DNA of 64,000 nucleotides, taken from the NCBI RefSeq assembly GCF_018143015.1, contig NC_054754.1:23424758-23488757 (forward strand), written 5' to 3'. A program made the translations under genes and the position numbers. Shown here in pieces: positions 23,618-35,399 of the stretch. Source of the DNA: Lytechinus variegatus (taxonomy: Eukaryota; Echinodermata; Echinoidea; Temnopleuroida; Toxopneustidae). Within the stretch, counting starts at the first letter, position 1, and each line of letters opens with the position of its first letter. A model generated the notes under the pieces. The model saw only the letters and a list, made by a program, of their open reading frames with translations. It did not search any database and was not told where the DNA came from.

Positions 23618-24335
23618 GGTGAGCAACACGTTCACTCCCAGCGATAGGGACTTGTTTAAAAATGGCATAGGAAATATGCATTTTCTAAGTATGGTAAACT
23701 CATAGTAGAATTTAGGTGTTGCAAGAATTAAATTGTGAATGAACTGTATTGGTAGGTAAGACATGCGTAGAGGATTATTTGTCTTTATCCATTTCTATTT
23801 TCCACATTTTTCTTTTGTTTGACTTTATTTTCTAGGGGGAAGCCCCACTCCCCCATTCCTGTGGATGCCAATTGGTTGGGGGCTTGGAATAGTGCAAGTT
23901 AAAAGGGTGAACCTGAACTTTATAGATATCAAGAGAGAAAGAATTGGAAAGTTAAAATGAATAAAAAGAAAGATGGAGAGAGTGAGAAAGATGGTGGACT
24001 TTCAAGGGGCATTAAAAAATCTCATATTAAAACATCATTTTTGTTTTTGTAATTATTCTATTTACCCAGGGTCAGTCAAAATATTAGCATCCACAGGAGG
24101 GTGGGATCCTTCCCACCTTAAAACTGAAATCTAAAGAAAAGTGTAGAAATGGATAAAAGACAAAGATCCTCTGCGCATGATTTACCAGCAAATGCAGCTC
24201 ATTCAGAATTTAACTCTTAGAGCACCTAAATTGTACTATAGGCCTACAATATGTGTTTACCATGCTTAGGAAACACATATTTCCTAAGCTATTTTAAAAC
24301 GAGTCCTACTGCTCGGAAGTGAACAAGTTGCTTCC
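23618..24335. mobile_element. Foldback element with ~250-bp arms
   Basis: Left arm gttcactcccagcgatagggac...ggaaatatgcattttctaag...atccatttctattttcc is mirrored by ggaaaagtgtagaaatggat-type sequence through cttaggaaacacatatttcc...gtcctactgctcggaagtgaac on the right. The AT-rich centre (23890-24060) is non-coding. Confidence 0.65.
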
Positions 24336-24369
24336 TTACTCATATTCAAGAACGTTTTGACTAACCTCC

Positions 24370-24610
24370 TTTTTTAATTGGTTGCTTTGCTCCCTCACAT
24401 ACCCAACAATTTGTTGTCCTCTACATTTCTTCTGCTTGGTCACTTCGCTCCCTCTTACATATTCCTCAAATCTCTTGGCCCCTGCATTTTCCTTCTGTCA
24501 TTTTGCTCTCTCGCATATATCCCCCCACAAAATTCTGCTCTGTCGCATTCGCTCCCTCGCACATATCCCAAAATTGTTTTGCCCCACCCTGCATTTTTTT
24601 TCTGCTGACA
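24370..24610 (+). repeat. Degenerate ~60-bp tandem repeat
   Basis: About four units of the type ttcgctccctcncatatncc...attttcttctgc (24385, 24445, 24505, 24550). Two overlapping frames stay open across it because of the periodicity; the Leu/Ser/Pro-rich products are not credible proteins. Confidence 0.65.
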
Positions 24611-25339
24611 GCCATGTCCTGCCCAACCTCTCTCTCCAATACCTTGAAATGATGGGGGGGGGGGGGGTAACTTTAGATATGAGAGTGACCGAACAATTGT
24701 AAATCAGTGAAATATTTGACTTTTCTTTTGATTAGTTAATATTTTCTGTGAGAGTGATTATTGCAAAGGATTATACCCCTTTCTGTACACAAAACATACC
24801 AGTATTTTGAGAAATAACAACAGAAAAAAGACCACATTCTTCCTGACTGTTCAAATCCTTAAAAAAATAAAATATGGTAACTTTTACTTTCTCAGGCATT
24901 CATCACAGGCTCCCCAATTCCTGTCTCTATTTCTCTATCACCCCCATTCTTAATTCATCTTTTTGTCTCTATCCAACAGCTCATTTATAACTCTGGCCTT
25001 GTTCTATCCTACATGTATTCTATTCTGTCAGCTTGCCGTCATTCCTACTTTTCACAAACTTTTTTCTCTTCTGACATTCAAATCAGAATGAATATACTGT
25101 AAGACATCTTCAAATTCAATGAATTCATTTTTGTTACATGCCCAGTGATAAACGTTTTCATTGAGCTATTTTAAATAATCAGAATCCACACAGCGTAAAT
25201 TTTTTGTTGTAAAGTTGTGCAAATCAATGTTTGTCCAAACTTAAAAGCAAGTAATGTATAAGGTAGGACTTCTGTGTGGTTTTCAGCCTCTTCTCCAAGT
25301 TTTAATACAGTCCATTATTGTTGTTGACTTCCACTTTAC
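24611..25339. other. Gene-free stretch
   Basis: AT-rich unique DNA with nothing identifiable, up to the donor of the inverted THAP exon. Confidence 0.55.
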
Positions 25340-25485
25340 CCCTCTTGGACTTTCTGGTATTCAGTAGGAGTGGTCTTCGAGAAATTAAGGTGCTGAAGAC
25401 TTTGGCACTGGTGTCTTTGCAGTATCTGGGAGGTTGTTTGCTGAATCGAAAAGTCTTTTGGGAAATACCTTGGTTTGGGTGAATT
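25340..25485 (-). pseudogene. THAP locus inverted copy B, second exon (broken)
   Basis: This is 146 nt against 147 in copy A, with the same acceptor and donor (GGTAAAG). Shared coding includes NNLPDTAKTPVPKSSAP, after which TAA terminates where copy A continues SLGLQELL. With the frameshift in its THAP exon, copy B is certainly non-functional. Confidence 0.75.
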
Positions 25486-25682
25486 CTGTAGGAGACGAAT
25501 TAATAAAAAATAAAAAAGAATATTGAACAAAAACAGATACAAGAATGAAAAGATAACTATTCAAAGATAATTTTTCAATCAAATATTCGATTATCCATGA
25601 AGAACAATATTCGTTTAGAAATCAAACCTTTTGCAGTGACTTGCAACAAGATAATTTTTTTAAAATATACATGATGATATAT

Positions 25683-26270
25683 AAACCCTATCTAGCCCGG
25701 GGGGGGGGGCTTAATAAGCTCCCCTCCCCATCCACATTTTTCATGATAAGTCCACAATGAGAAATGAGGTACCATGATTACTTTTTGGTCAATTCTGCAG
25801 AGCTTTTGAGACACCCGGATATTCAGTTACGCAACATTTTATGAGTTTATGTCGGACCAAAAATTGCTCAAAAATATTATTTTGTATACACATTTAATCC
25901 AATGGAAATTCTATTTTCAGTCATAATTGACAAATTTATCATTATTCTTGCACTTATTGGTTGAAAATAATCAAATCTTTGCTTTTTATAATCAGAATAG
26001 TGCCATGAACAGATCCCATTAAAAAAACTATAAAATACATAAGGCCCCAAAACAAAGAAATACATATGGAATTATAGAAACAATAAAATACATAAGATTA
26101 GAAATGTCATTTACCATTTATTTTTGAGCAACTTTGTTAGAAATCATAGAATTTCGGGAATTCTTTAGAGATTAACCTTAAAAACAAAGAATTCTCTATT
26201 ACGCATAAATTAGCATTACTAATTTATTAACAATAAATAATTTATTAACAATAAATTTTAATGAATTCTG
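25683..26270 (-). mobile_element. piggyBac-like MITE (arm B copy)
   Basis: AAACCCTATCTAGCCC starts it. Shared body includes tccacatttttcatgataagtc, ttttgagacacccgg and aattgctcaaaaata. It corresponds to 16640-17491 in the other duplication arm but lacks the nested foldback. The far end is degraded. Confidence 0.65.
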
Positions 26271-26637
26271 TAACCTTTAGTTCCATGCTTGCAGATTACA
26301 TTGATGTTGATGTGTGCATTGGTTTTCGTTTTGATCAGAGGCAAGATCTGAAGAGGGGGACCAAAAAAGCCCACCTCCCCCTCCCTGGGCTATGCAATCT
26401 CAAAGTAGCCCAGGATTATGAGTTAAACCAAATTTTAAAAAATATATTTATTTAGTAGTTTACTGTAAATACACAGTATAGGCCCCGGTCCATGGTTATC
26501 CTCCTGATTAGGATAATTTTCATCTCTATTTTGCTACTGAAAATTGAATAATTAAAGCAATGTTCTATCAAAACAAAGGTAGATAAAACAGAATATATAT
26601 TTCTTTAGAACGCATGTATGATATAGATCCACTGTAC

Positions 26638-26851
26638 CTTCTGAAGACGAGGCGGGAAATCAAATATGGTTGGGACAGCATCCTGTTTAAGACGTATCGT
26701 CTGCCCAGGTCAAAGCAAGCATCTTCAAAATGATCAGAACAGAGTACAGAGCTCTTGGAGGAATTCAATGAAGCTCGCTTCATATTGACCATCCTTACTG
26801 TGTTACAGTTCCGGTCTTGGTACCGGTTCAGTCCAATGGCTGAATGGGAAT
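26638..26851 (-). pseudogene. THAP zinc-finger exon, inverted copy B (broken)
   Basis: On the minus strand this keeps acceptor CTGCAG and donor GTACAG and reads VNMKRASLNSSKSSVLCSDH, then FEDACFD. Just after FD a 4-nt deletion relative to copy A shifts the frame, so AVPTTF is lost. A 12-nt insertion lies upstream (CCAAGACCGG region). It is the inverted homologue of 14723-14928. Confidence 0.75.
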
Positions 26852-27473
26852 CTGCAGCAAATGTAAACACATGTCATAGAATCAATTACACATAATTAAG
26901 AAAGTTTGACGTGTCCAAAGGAAACAGATGCCCCCGCAGAATTGTAGTACAAAATGTTTTTTTATTGTTTTATGATGCAATTTTCTGTAAATCAATTAAA
27001 CTATACACTAAATAAAATAAGATTTCAGTTCTTGATGTTTTAATAAGAGATTACCACAATTTTGTTTATGAATTTTGAACAGAAAAGTTGATATTTCCCC
27101 CAAATTACTAAATCATGGAAATTGAATGCCTACAAAAAAAAACACTTTATAAGTAATATGACATTTCATTCCTAATACATGATTATATACGTGTTGTCCC
27201 TAGGTGTCCTGAGTCTTGTCAATCGAGGGGGGGGGGGGGCGAGGAGAATTTGCACAATGGAAAAATTGATATACATTGGGTTTCAAAGCTTAATTTCATT
27301 TCGGGTAAATCAATATGCTTTATTTCATTTGAATCAATTATACCAATTTTAGGGCATAAAATACAAATTCAATTCAAACCTATAAATATAGCCCTTGAAC
27401 TACTTATTTTTTTAATTCAGGAATTCTGATCAAATGTATATTAAAAACAATCAGTAGGCCTATATAATGTTTT

Positions 27474-28119
27474 TAACCCTTATGAGACTGGGGGCTGATT
27501 TACCCCCTTGTCATATTTTGCAATAAATCCACTGCACAATTTTTTTTACCGCATCACTCACAGACTTACAGCATCACTCACTTTTTCGAGTCTCGCGCAA
27601 CTTTTGAGACCAAAATTGCGACCCCCTGGTATGTGCTTTCGAAATTACACAACATTTTGGAAGTGCATGCAGACCAAAAGTTGCTGGAAAAATGTGAATT
27701 TGCGTACAAATCTATGGAAATAGTGTTTTTAGCCATAATTCATAAATGTGCCATTATATTTCCTTTTACTGATTAAAATCAATTAATTTCAACTTTTTTA
27801 CGGTCAAATATGGTCCCCGACTATTTCCATTGAAACAACAATAAACACATAAGAAAATAAGTGTGATGTTGAAATATATTGAGTCTGTGAACCAAAAGTG
27901 ATCATTTCAGGGGCATTATTTAGTTAATTAGAGCAAACTTTTGATTTTACGCGTAAATTAGCAATGAGATTTAGGCAAAATTTGATTATAGTTTTTTAGA
28001 ATATACCATGGGTAATGCGTTTGCCAATCATCGCTGTGATCCCATGATTGACTGCCCAGATCATAAAGCCCCCCCCCCCAGTCTTCTTAGGAAATGAAAT
28101 AGCCCAGTCTATGTAGGTT
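27474..28119 (-). mobile_element. piggyBac-like MITE
   Basis: TTAACCCTTATGAGACTGGG starts it and AGCCCAGTCTATGTAGGTTA ends it. The body has gagtctcgcgcaacttttgagaccaaaattgcgacc and tacacaacattttgg, characteristic of the family. It lies inside arm B of the THAP duplication and is absent from arm A. Confidence 0.7.
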
Positions 28120-29850
28120 ACTGGTAATGTTTTTTTTTTTACTTTTTCATTTTTCTTATGTACAGATTTTCAAATTTATTACTAATAGAAATTTTCAGCA
28201 ATTTCTGAAAATAATGATACAGATACAAATTTTGGCAATGACTCACATTGAGTTGTACATGAAATCAAGTTTTTAAGCAATTCGGGATCTGATAATATGC
28301 ACTTGTGTATATCATAACTGCGTAACCATGCATGCATTCCAAAAATAGTCTTAAATGTTGTGTGGCCCTGCCATGTTTACGAATTTATTGTAGATAAAAG
28401 TGAGCTAATCACATAGATTTGTTTGTTAAAATGATATTCTTAATATTGATTGCTGTGCAAGATTGAACAGGGAGAAGAGGAACATGACAAAGCAATCAAG
28501 AAAGAGTAAAGGGGGGAAGAGAAAGAGGATTTATTTATAACACACAAGTAAAAAAAATGTGTTTTAAAACACACTGGTTAAAACGTGCCAACCCGGGCCC
28601 CAGTTAACGCGATCAGAAATCCATTCAATATGATTGAACTTAATATCATGCAGAAATCAATACGCATATAAATATAATCAAAAAAATAAATTTTGAACCA
28701 ACTTGCATAATGAGCTGTGAACTTAGCCTGTATTTTGGTGACATCTACCTACACACCAAATTTTTTAAATCCATTGAATTTTTTTCAAGTTATTGCGCGG
28801 AAACCAAGGGGGGGGGGCTGACAGGGGCAACACTTAATGCCCCCTCCGGGCTTCATCTGCAGGGGCATAAAAACTCTAGGCCTACTCATCAGCAGGGGCC
28901 CATTTCTCAACACCTGGACAAGTTAGTCCTATTTATCTACCAAACACAGAATTAGTTCCAAAATTACCCAAAAGGATTAACTAGAATCCATTAATATCAT
29001 ATTGATACTATTGGTGGAAAGTACATACCAGACGTAGCCTTAGTCACAAAATAGCAAATTTTCCAAAAGTTGCAAAAAATAGAGGCAAAATATGCTTAAA
29101 AAGTACTTAAACATGCAGACATGGGCATTAAATTTCTGAGGAAATGAAATTAACACTAATTCATATCATGATAAAAAAAATCACATGTAAGTGGACATTG
29201 AGATATTTATCCCAAGATATAAAATTTGAATAGTTTACGTAAGTAAACCATAAGGCTTTCTTCCTAACATGATGGTTTCTAGTGTTGCTGTTGGATGTTT
29301 GTGGTCTATATCATGGTTGTTCCACTTTATATGTTTGTCATTTTGCCTCCGACGAAGATTCTGCTAGGATCGAAAGCTTAGGCCCCCTTTTGACTCTCTA
29401 ATTTACTCCATTGGCTCTTTTTTTTTTAGATAAGCAGTTTTCAGCAGCTTCTTTTTGCCTTTAACATGATGATAATCAAACAGATTTTCAGGATTCCAAA
29501 CATCATCAAAAAATATATTATCATGGATTGTTAAACTCTTTAGATACCTAAACGCACAATTTTATGAATGCTATGCGTATATTAGAGGAAGAATTTATTA
29601 AAATTTTGATAAGAGTCTGAAAACGAGTCCAATTATGGATGACCTGAAGTGGTAGAATCTTTGTCAATTCAATTATTTTACTACCTTAAATTAACACTTG
29701 TTATAATTTCTGTGCATTACAATTACTATTGAATGATTTATCCCACTTGTTTGCTATATAATTCATTTTTCTTTAAATTATTACGTAATAAAATTTTCAA
29801 ATTTCGAGGCTCATTTGAATGTCACAGTCTATCCACATGATATCACTACA
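28120..29850. other. Gene-free stretch with a dispersed repeat at 28690-28830
   Basis: gcctgtattttggtgacatc...tacctacacaccaaatttt (28725-28765) recurs at 31379-31420 and, in part, at 31255 and 36165. It is a low-copy dispersed repeat of unknown type. The remainder is AT-rich and featureless apart from the end of arm B. Confidence 0.5.
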
Positions 29851-30442
29851 TAAAGGACAAGTCCACTCCAACAAAAACTTTATTTGAATAAAAAGAGAAA
29901 AATTCAACAACCATAACACTGAAAATTTCATCAAAATTGCATGTAAAATAAGAAAGTTATGGCATTCTAAAGTTTCGCTTCATTTCACAAAACAGTTATG
30001 CACATCTCGGTCGATATGCAAATGAGAAACTGATGACATCACTCACTATTTCTTTTGTAATCTATTATATGAAATATGAATTATTTTTATTTCTCGTCAT
30101 TGTCATGTGAAATGAAGTGTCATTCCTCCCTGAACACGTGGAATTACATTATTTTAACATTTTGTGCTTCAGGCAAGGAGGTCCTAATTGTCAAATTTGT
30201 AAAAAATGAAATATTGTATAATTCAAACAATAAAAAAACAAAAGAAATAGTGAGTGACTCTCTCATTTGAATGTAACTGGCTCGTTAATATAACTATTTT
30301 GTTCAAAATAAGCGAAACTTTGAAATGTCATTAATTTATTATTTTACATCCGATTTTGATGAAATTTTCAGCATTGTGCTTGTCTGGTCTTTCTCCATTG
30401 ATTCAAATCAACATTTTTTCTGAGGTGGACTTGACCCTTAAG
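29851..30442. mobile_element. Foldback MITE of the GTCCACC family
   Basis: TAAAGGACAAGTCCACTCC starts it and GAGGTGGACTTGACCCTTAAG ends it. The arms and body match the outer element at 2963-4682 (cactgaaaatttcatcaaaa, gatgacatcactcactatttc). It is uninterrupted and non-coding. Confidence 0.8.
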
Positions 30443-31054
30443 AAAGAAGTAAGTTATGACAGGTTTGGAGATGTCATAACTATTTGGTCAAGTTGTCCCC
30501 GATCTTGGCAGAGGGATTCGTGAAACAGTTCGCTAACAGGTAGCTAACTATTTCCAATTTAGTTAAGAAGTTAGAAGACTTAACGGTGTTGAGAAACGGG
30601 CCCCAGTCTACGCAAGCAGAACCAAACAGAATCAGTTTGCCACACTCAAATTCCCAATTTGCACTCGCATCAATTATTTAGTTACGTACCTATCATTTTA
30701 TGATCTAGTGCATAGAACAAATGACCATTTTTTTTAGGTCGGAATGTCAACAATTTTCAGCTCGTGCTTCGCATTCCCATTATTGAAATATGTACCATCC
30801 TCATGGTTAAACAGTCCTTAACAGGATCATGCTAGAACACTTATTAAAAATTATGTTCGTGTTTGGCATTCTCAGTAATTATCTAGAACACACACATCTT
30901 GTTCAGGATCACAAACGGTGCCTAGAATGTTAAATTTTCAGGACAAAATACATCCTAAATACATATATAAAAGTTCCAAAAAAAGTAAGAAAAAAAATTG
31001 CTTGCCTTTGCACTTTTTATATAAGGCCTACGTGATTATTTCATATTGATGTTA
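30443..31054. other. Gene-free stretch
   Basis: Unique AT-rich DNA. ggtgttgagaaacgggcccc (30588) recalls the ends of the GGGCCC-ended MITEs. Confidence 0.5.
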
Positions 31055-31275
31055 TTTTATAAGAAACCAACTCGCATATTTAATGACCCAGTGTAGTGGT
31101 CCACCCGGATACCCCCAACCAGTAATTGGGAGGAGATACCTGCGGGTCACAGTTCTGTGTGCGCACCCTTGTAGGCGACCCAGATTGGCTGGCTCCTCCA
31201 ATACGCCTTGGAATGTCTTTAACAGATATATGGCACTATATAAATGCTGTGCATCATCATCTACCAACACACCCA
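31055..31275 (+). mobile_element. SINE-like fragment
   Basis: gtccacccggatacccccaacc...gcacccttgtaggcgacc...atatggcactatataaatgctgtgcatcatcatc resembles the 3' part of the SINE at 31523-31862, with the same ctatataaatg end and a trinucleotide (atc) tail. Confidence 0.5.
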
Positions 31276-31522
31276 AATTTTAAAAAATCTGATGACTTTT
31301 GATAAGATATCGTGAGGAATCCAACTCGCATATTTAATGAGCTGTGATCTTTGACCAGCATATTCCGAATTCGAACTTAGCCTGTATTGGTATCATCTAC
31401 CTACACACCCAAATTTGTTCAAATAAGTAGAATATTTCATAACTCATAAAAAAGACATTATCATGCGGAAACTAAATTGCATATTTAATGTGTTTTGACC
31501 TGCCGACTCCAAATTCAAACTT

Positions 31523-31862
31523 GGCCTGTACTATCAGAGGGTCGTGTGCTCGAATCCCGCCATGGACTAGCGTCCTTTGGCAAGGGGTTAATCCACTTTG
31601 CCACTCTCCACCAGGTGTTAAATGGGTACCTGGTAGGATGTGAAAGCCTATGTATAATGTAGTATGCCTAGCAATTGAGTCTTGGAACTCTTGTTGGAGT
31701 GCTCCCCAGGGAGTGGAGAAGGTGCATACATTGTACGCAGGCATACAAGGTTCTGATGACCGTGGTAATACTGAGTCTGGAAAGCGCTTAGTCTCTTAGA
31801 GATGTCGTTCCGATGCACTAAGCGCTATATAAATATGTGGAATATTATTATTATTATTACTA
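31523..31862 (+). mobile_element. tRNA-derived SINE with (TTA)n tail
   Basis: A tRNA-like promoter box B (gtGCTCGAATCCCGCC near 31546) lies close to the 5' end. A tRNA-unrelated body (gccactctccaccaggtgtt, gttggagtgctccccaggga) follows. The 3' end ctaagcgctatataaatatgtgg runs into attattattattatta. This is the standard layout of a SINE moved by a LINE. A 5'-truncated, inverted relative is at 46720-46857. Confidence 0.75.
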
Positions 31863-32439
31863 TGGTGTCATCCACTCCTATGGTGTCACCCACTCCAAGC
31901 TGTGGGGAAGTTACACATTGATGCAGAGGTTCGAGCCCTGATCACGTCTTTCGGATTGTGACATTAAAGGTCGGTCCCAGACGTAAATAATCAAACCTGA
32001 TTGATATACGTCTGTCAAAAACTCAAAATACACACACACACTCCTAGTACCAATGATTAATGTTAATGTTTGGACCTCATAGGCGACATTACCCAAAATA
32101 TGGGTTGCCGGTTGGACAATGCTGTTCTGAATCTGATTTCAAACTCAAGACTTTGGTAAATGTACGCCTTAATACAAATTGGAGTTATGCGATATGACTT
32201 TCATTTGGTGGGAAGACATTTAATACTTTATAAAATTAGTTGAAATTAAAATGGATTATATTAATGCTCACTGTTGGTGAGCATTTCTACACGATCCCCC
32301 TATTGAGATTTATAGTAAATATTTTGGAATTATATTAGTTATGCGACCCCTCCCTCATGATGATCACAGCATTATTTGTAATGGGGATATATTTCGTTCA
32401 TATTCTTGTCTCTTCTTTCTCTTTTTAGCCTTTTTTTTG
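31863..32439. other. Gene-free stretch
   Basis: Unique DNA with a short (AC)n run near 32031. Nothing else is seen. Confidence 0.55.
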
Positions 32440-32830
32440 CTTGTTAAAACCTTTTCATTTTTTTTTGGGGGGGGGCTTGCCAAATTTTATGTGGGTCAAA
32501 ATTACATTCATTTTTTTAGTGACAATCTTATTTTTCATTTGTCAAATTTTACGCAAGACAAAATTACCTTCGATCATAATTACAGTTAAAACCTTTTTTT
32601 AATTTTAATTTTTTTTTTGGGGGGGGTTGCCAAATATAACATGGACAAAATGACTTTCCCTTTTCTTATTTATTTTTTTGGGGGGAGCTTGCCGAATATC
32701 ACGCGAACGAAATGACTTTCATTTTTAGTGACCATCACTTTACGTGAGACAAAATGACCGGTTTTTTTTAAGTGAGAACCTTTTTTGGGAGTTGTCTAAT
32801 TGTACTTGAGAAAATTCACCCCACCCCCCC
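32440..32830 (+). repeat. G-run tandem repeat (~100-bp units)
   Basis: Units of the type ttttttttggggggggcttgccaaattttatgtggg...caaaattac...tttagtgaccatc recur about four times (32455, 32615, 32680, 32760), increasingly diverged. It is non-coding. Confidence 0.65.
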
Positions 32831-32873
32831 CTACTTTGGAAAATCTTGGATTTACCTCTAGTTTTAATCATGA

Positions 32874-33618
32874 TTAACCCTAAATAGACTGGGCTATTTC
32901 GATGCCTAAGAAGACTGGGGAGGGGGGCTTATTCAGCGCCCCCTTATGATCTCGGTCGTCAATTGCGCGATCGCGACGAAAATTGGCACACATTACCCAT
33001 GGCATAATCTACCAAATTATCACATCAAATTATGCAAAAAATCTCATGTTTCATTAATTATGCTAATTTTTGCGTAAAATCATTAGTTTGCTCTAATTAA
33101 TAAAATAATGCCCCTGAAATGCTAATTTTTGTTTCACCTACTCTAGATAGGCATCTGATCAAATTTATTTTTAAAAAATTTCAACATCATGTTTATTTTC
33201 TTATGTATTCTATTGTTTTCTAAATTTCTTATGTATTTCATTGTTTTTCGACTTTGTTTTTCATTGTTTTTTCAATGGAAATTGTCAGGGACTTTATTTT
33301 GACCATGAAAAAGATAAAATAAATTGATTTTAAGCAGTAAAAGGAAAAATAATAATACATTTATGAATTTTGGCTAAAAACACTATTTGTATTGGATTTG
33401 TACACAAATTCACGTTTTTGAGTAATTTTGGGTCTGCATGCACGAACGAAATGTTGCGTAATTTCGAAAGTGTGTACCCGGGGGTCACAATTTTGGTCTC
33501 AAAAGTTGTGCGAGACTTGAAAGTAAAAAGTCAGCGAGCAACGAGGTCAAAAAGATTTGCGCGCGGATTTATCACGAAAAATGTCGAGGGGGGGCTGATT
33601 CAGTCTTTTTAGGGTTAA
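32874..33618 (+). mobile_element. piggyBac-like MITE, best-preserved copy
   Basis: TTAA|CCCTAAATAGACTG at the left and CAGTCTTTTTAGGG|TTAA at the right: TTAA flanks with CCCT-type terminal inverted repeats, the hallmark of piggyBac-type insertion. It is 745 bp with no transposase. The body includes gcgcgatcgcgacg and ttgtgcgagacttg. Opposite orientation copies are at 18588, 25683 and 27474. Confidence 0.8.
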
Positions 33619-34000
33619 GATCATGCGTATACCACGGCAGAGGCGTAAACCGCTGCAGGGGCATGCAGGCTGGCCCTTGATCCCTAGTGGATTTCACCGG
33701 AAAAAAAATCCAGATAAGAGAAAAGGAAAGAGAGAGGGGGGGGGGGAGAAAGGGAAGACTGGGAAATAAACGAAAAGGTCCCCCCCAAAAAAAAAGGAGG
33801 GGAAAAGAGAAGAAAAAGCGAAATCATTAAAGGGGTGTATATTATAACTTCATTTATAATTGTTTTTCCTTCTTTTATGGGGGGGGGGTCAAAAAAATAA
33901 AAACCTTAACGAAATGTTTTTCTATAATTACATTTAGGTCTACACTCGCGATTTAATAAAAAATAGTAGCCATCTATATACAAATGATGCGTTAGAGTGG

Positions 34001-34058
34001 GTCAGTAGGAACTCTGTGTACAAGGTAACCACATGCACACAGTTCCACTGACCCACGA
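34001..34058. repeat. Hairpin around GGGTCAGTAGGAACTCTGTG
   Basis: gggtcagtaggaactctgtg and cacacagttccactgaccc are inverted across about 14 bp. atgatgcgtt and gcatcat extend the symmetry outward to about 33985 and 34078. Confidence 0.65.
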
Positions 34059-34119
34059 AAGAAACCCATGCATCATCTGTTTTATAGAATGGAATTTTTT
34101 TTTTAATAAACCACAAAAA

Positions 34120-34258
34120 TTAATGATTTACTGGATGCATGATAATTTCATGCGTCGGGTAAATTTAATTTACCGGACACATGATTTTTTTTACCGGACG
34201 CATGATTTATTTACTGGACGCATGATTTATTTACTGGACGCATGATTTATTTACCGGA
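34120..34258 (+). repeat. 21-bp tandem repeat (ACGCATGATTTATTTACYGG)
   Basis: ttactggatgcatgataatt is followed by variants and three near-perfect copies of ttactggacgcatgattta ending at 34257. It is a simple minisatellite. Confidence 0.8.
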
Positions 34259-34920
34259 TCGATGCATGAAAATTCCAAAATCTAATGCAGAGCGCAGACA
34301 CTTTGATAACCCTGGACAACATAAATATGGGCTTAACTGGATAATGTTGCCACAAAGATATTGTTATACCCAAAATGCCAGATACAGCTTTGCATTGACT
34401 ATATCTTGAGCAGTTGAGGCAGCCTCCGACCTCCAATACATGTAGCTGTGTGTGTGTATGCGGGCCGCGCCGGGGGCCAGCGCCTGCCTGGGCCTGCAGT
34501 GGATATTTCGCTGTGCACAGCCAGCCCAGGGCAGTATAGATCTAACGTTAGATCGTACATGTATGTCTGGACTTCTCAACTAACGAGTATGTGGGCAGTT
34601 TTAATCCCAATGACAATTACGGTACCGTATTTGTACTTACAGATCATTTTGCATCCTTTGATTCATTCTGCTTTGATCGAAATTCAAATTTTGACGTAAA
34701 CAAGCGACGGTAACAGTACATGCGCGATGACATCACAATGACCTTTTCGGACGATTGCTTGTTTACAGTGGATATCGTTGCGTTTTGATTATCGGGATAT
34801 CGTTCATGCAGCCCAGTAAAATTTTTGCATTGCTCTCAACCAATCAGATTGCAGGGATTTTCTCATCCATTACAACTATAAAAAGTTTTAAAATTGCTAA
34901 AGATCCAGAGATATCAAAAC

Positions 34921-35399
34921 CCCGGGGGGGGGGGGGGGGCACTCAGTATATAATGCATAGTGGGTATGTGCCGCGGAGGGGACCCCCATTTTCACACTCA
35001 AATTTCCGTTCCAAGGCATAGCATTTTCTTCTTATCGAGAAAAAAGAAGAGGGAAATCCGCTCCAAAGCTTCGCATATTTTTCGTTACGCCGCTCCGATC
35101 GCATTGAATGAGTCGAATTTTGGTGAAAAGCGGCTGCAGAGCTCCCCGGCGGAGGCCGCGCTAGCTGCATCATGCACGCATGACCGTTCCATAGGGATGC
35201 ATACGCACTCACACGCTGGCGATCCGTTCCAAGGACCCCGTTTTCACAAACACTTGTCGTTCCGAAGCCCGTTCCGAGGACCCTCCTTTTTAGGACCTAC
35301 AATAAGCCGGCCGCTCCAAGGCCCCCGTTTTTTGTCTCGCCCGCGGCACACCCCCACCACATTTTTGGTCGAGTGCCCCCCCCCCCGGGATCAAAACCC
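34921..35399 (+). mobile_element. C/G-capped element, copy 2
   Basis: CCCGGGGGGGG...CACTCAGTATATAATGC starts it and GAGTGCCCCCCCCCCGGG ends it. It is very close to copy 1, with one interior CCGCTCCAAGG word missing. A 177-codon frame (from 34960) crosses it but is not preserved in the other copies. Confidence 0.8.

Larger units (their letters stand above)
25330..28975 (-). repeat. Arm B of the inverted duplication (THAP locus)
   Basis: This is the reverse-orientation homologue of 14575-17860. It is interrupted between 26880 and 28850 by other DNA, including the TTAA-flanked MITE at 27474-28119. Both arms share an older piggyBac-like MITE (25683-26270 here, 16640-17491 in arm A). Confidence 0.75.
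33619..34920. other. Gene-free stretch apart from the hairpin and minisatellite at 34001-34258
   Basis: Purine-rich low-complexity DNA (33700-33800), then unique DNA. 34440-34760 is GC-richer (gcgggccgcgccgggggcc) without a credible frame. Confidence 0.5.

Noticed and set aside
24378-24702. Leu/Pro-rich frames of 76 and 106 codons resembling membrane proteins
   Set aside because: They follow a degenerate 60-bp tandem repeat; two frames are open at once.
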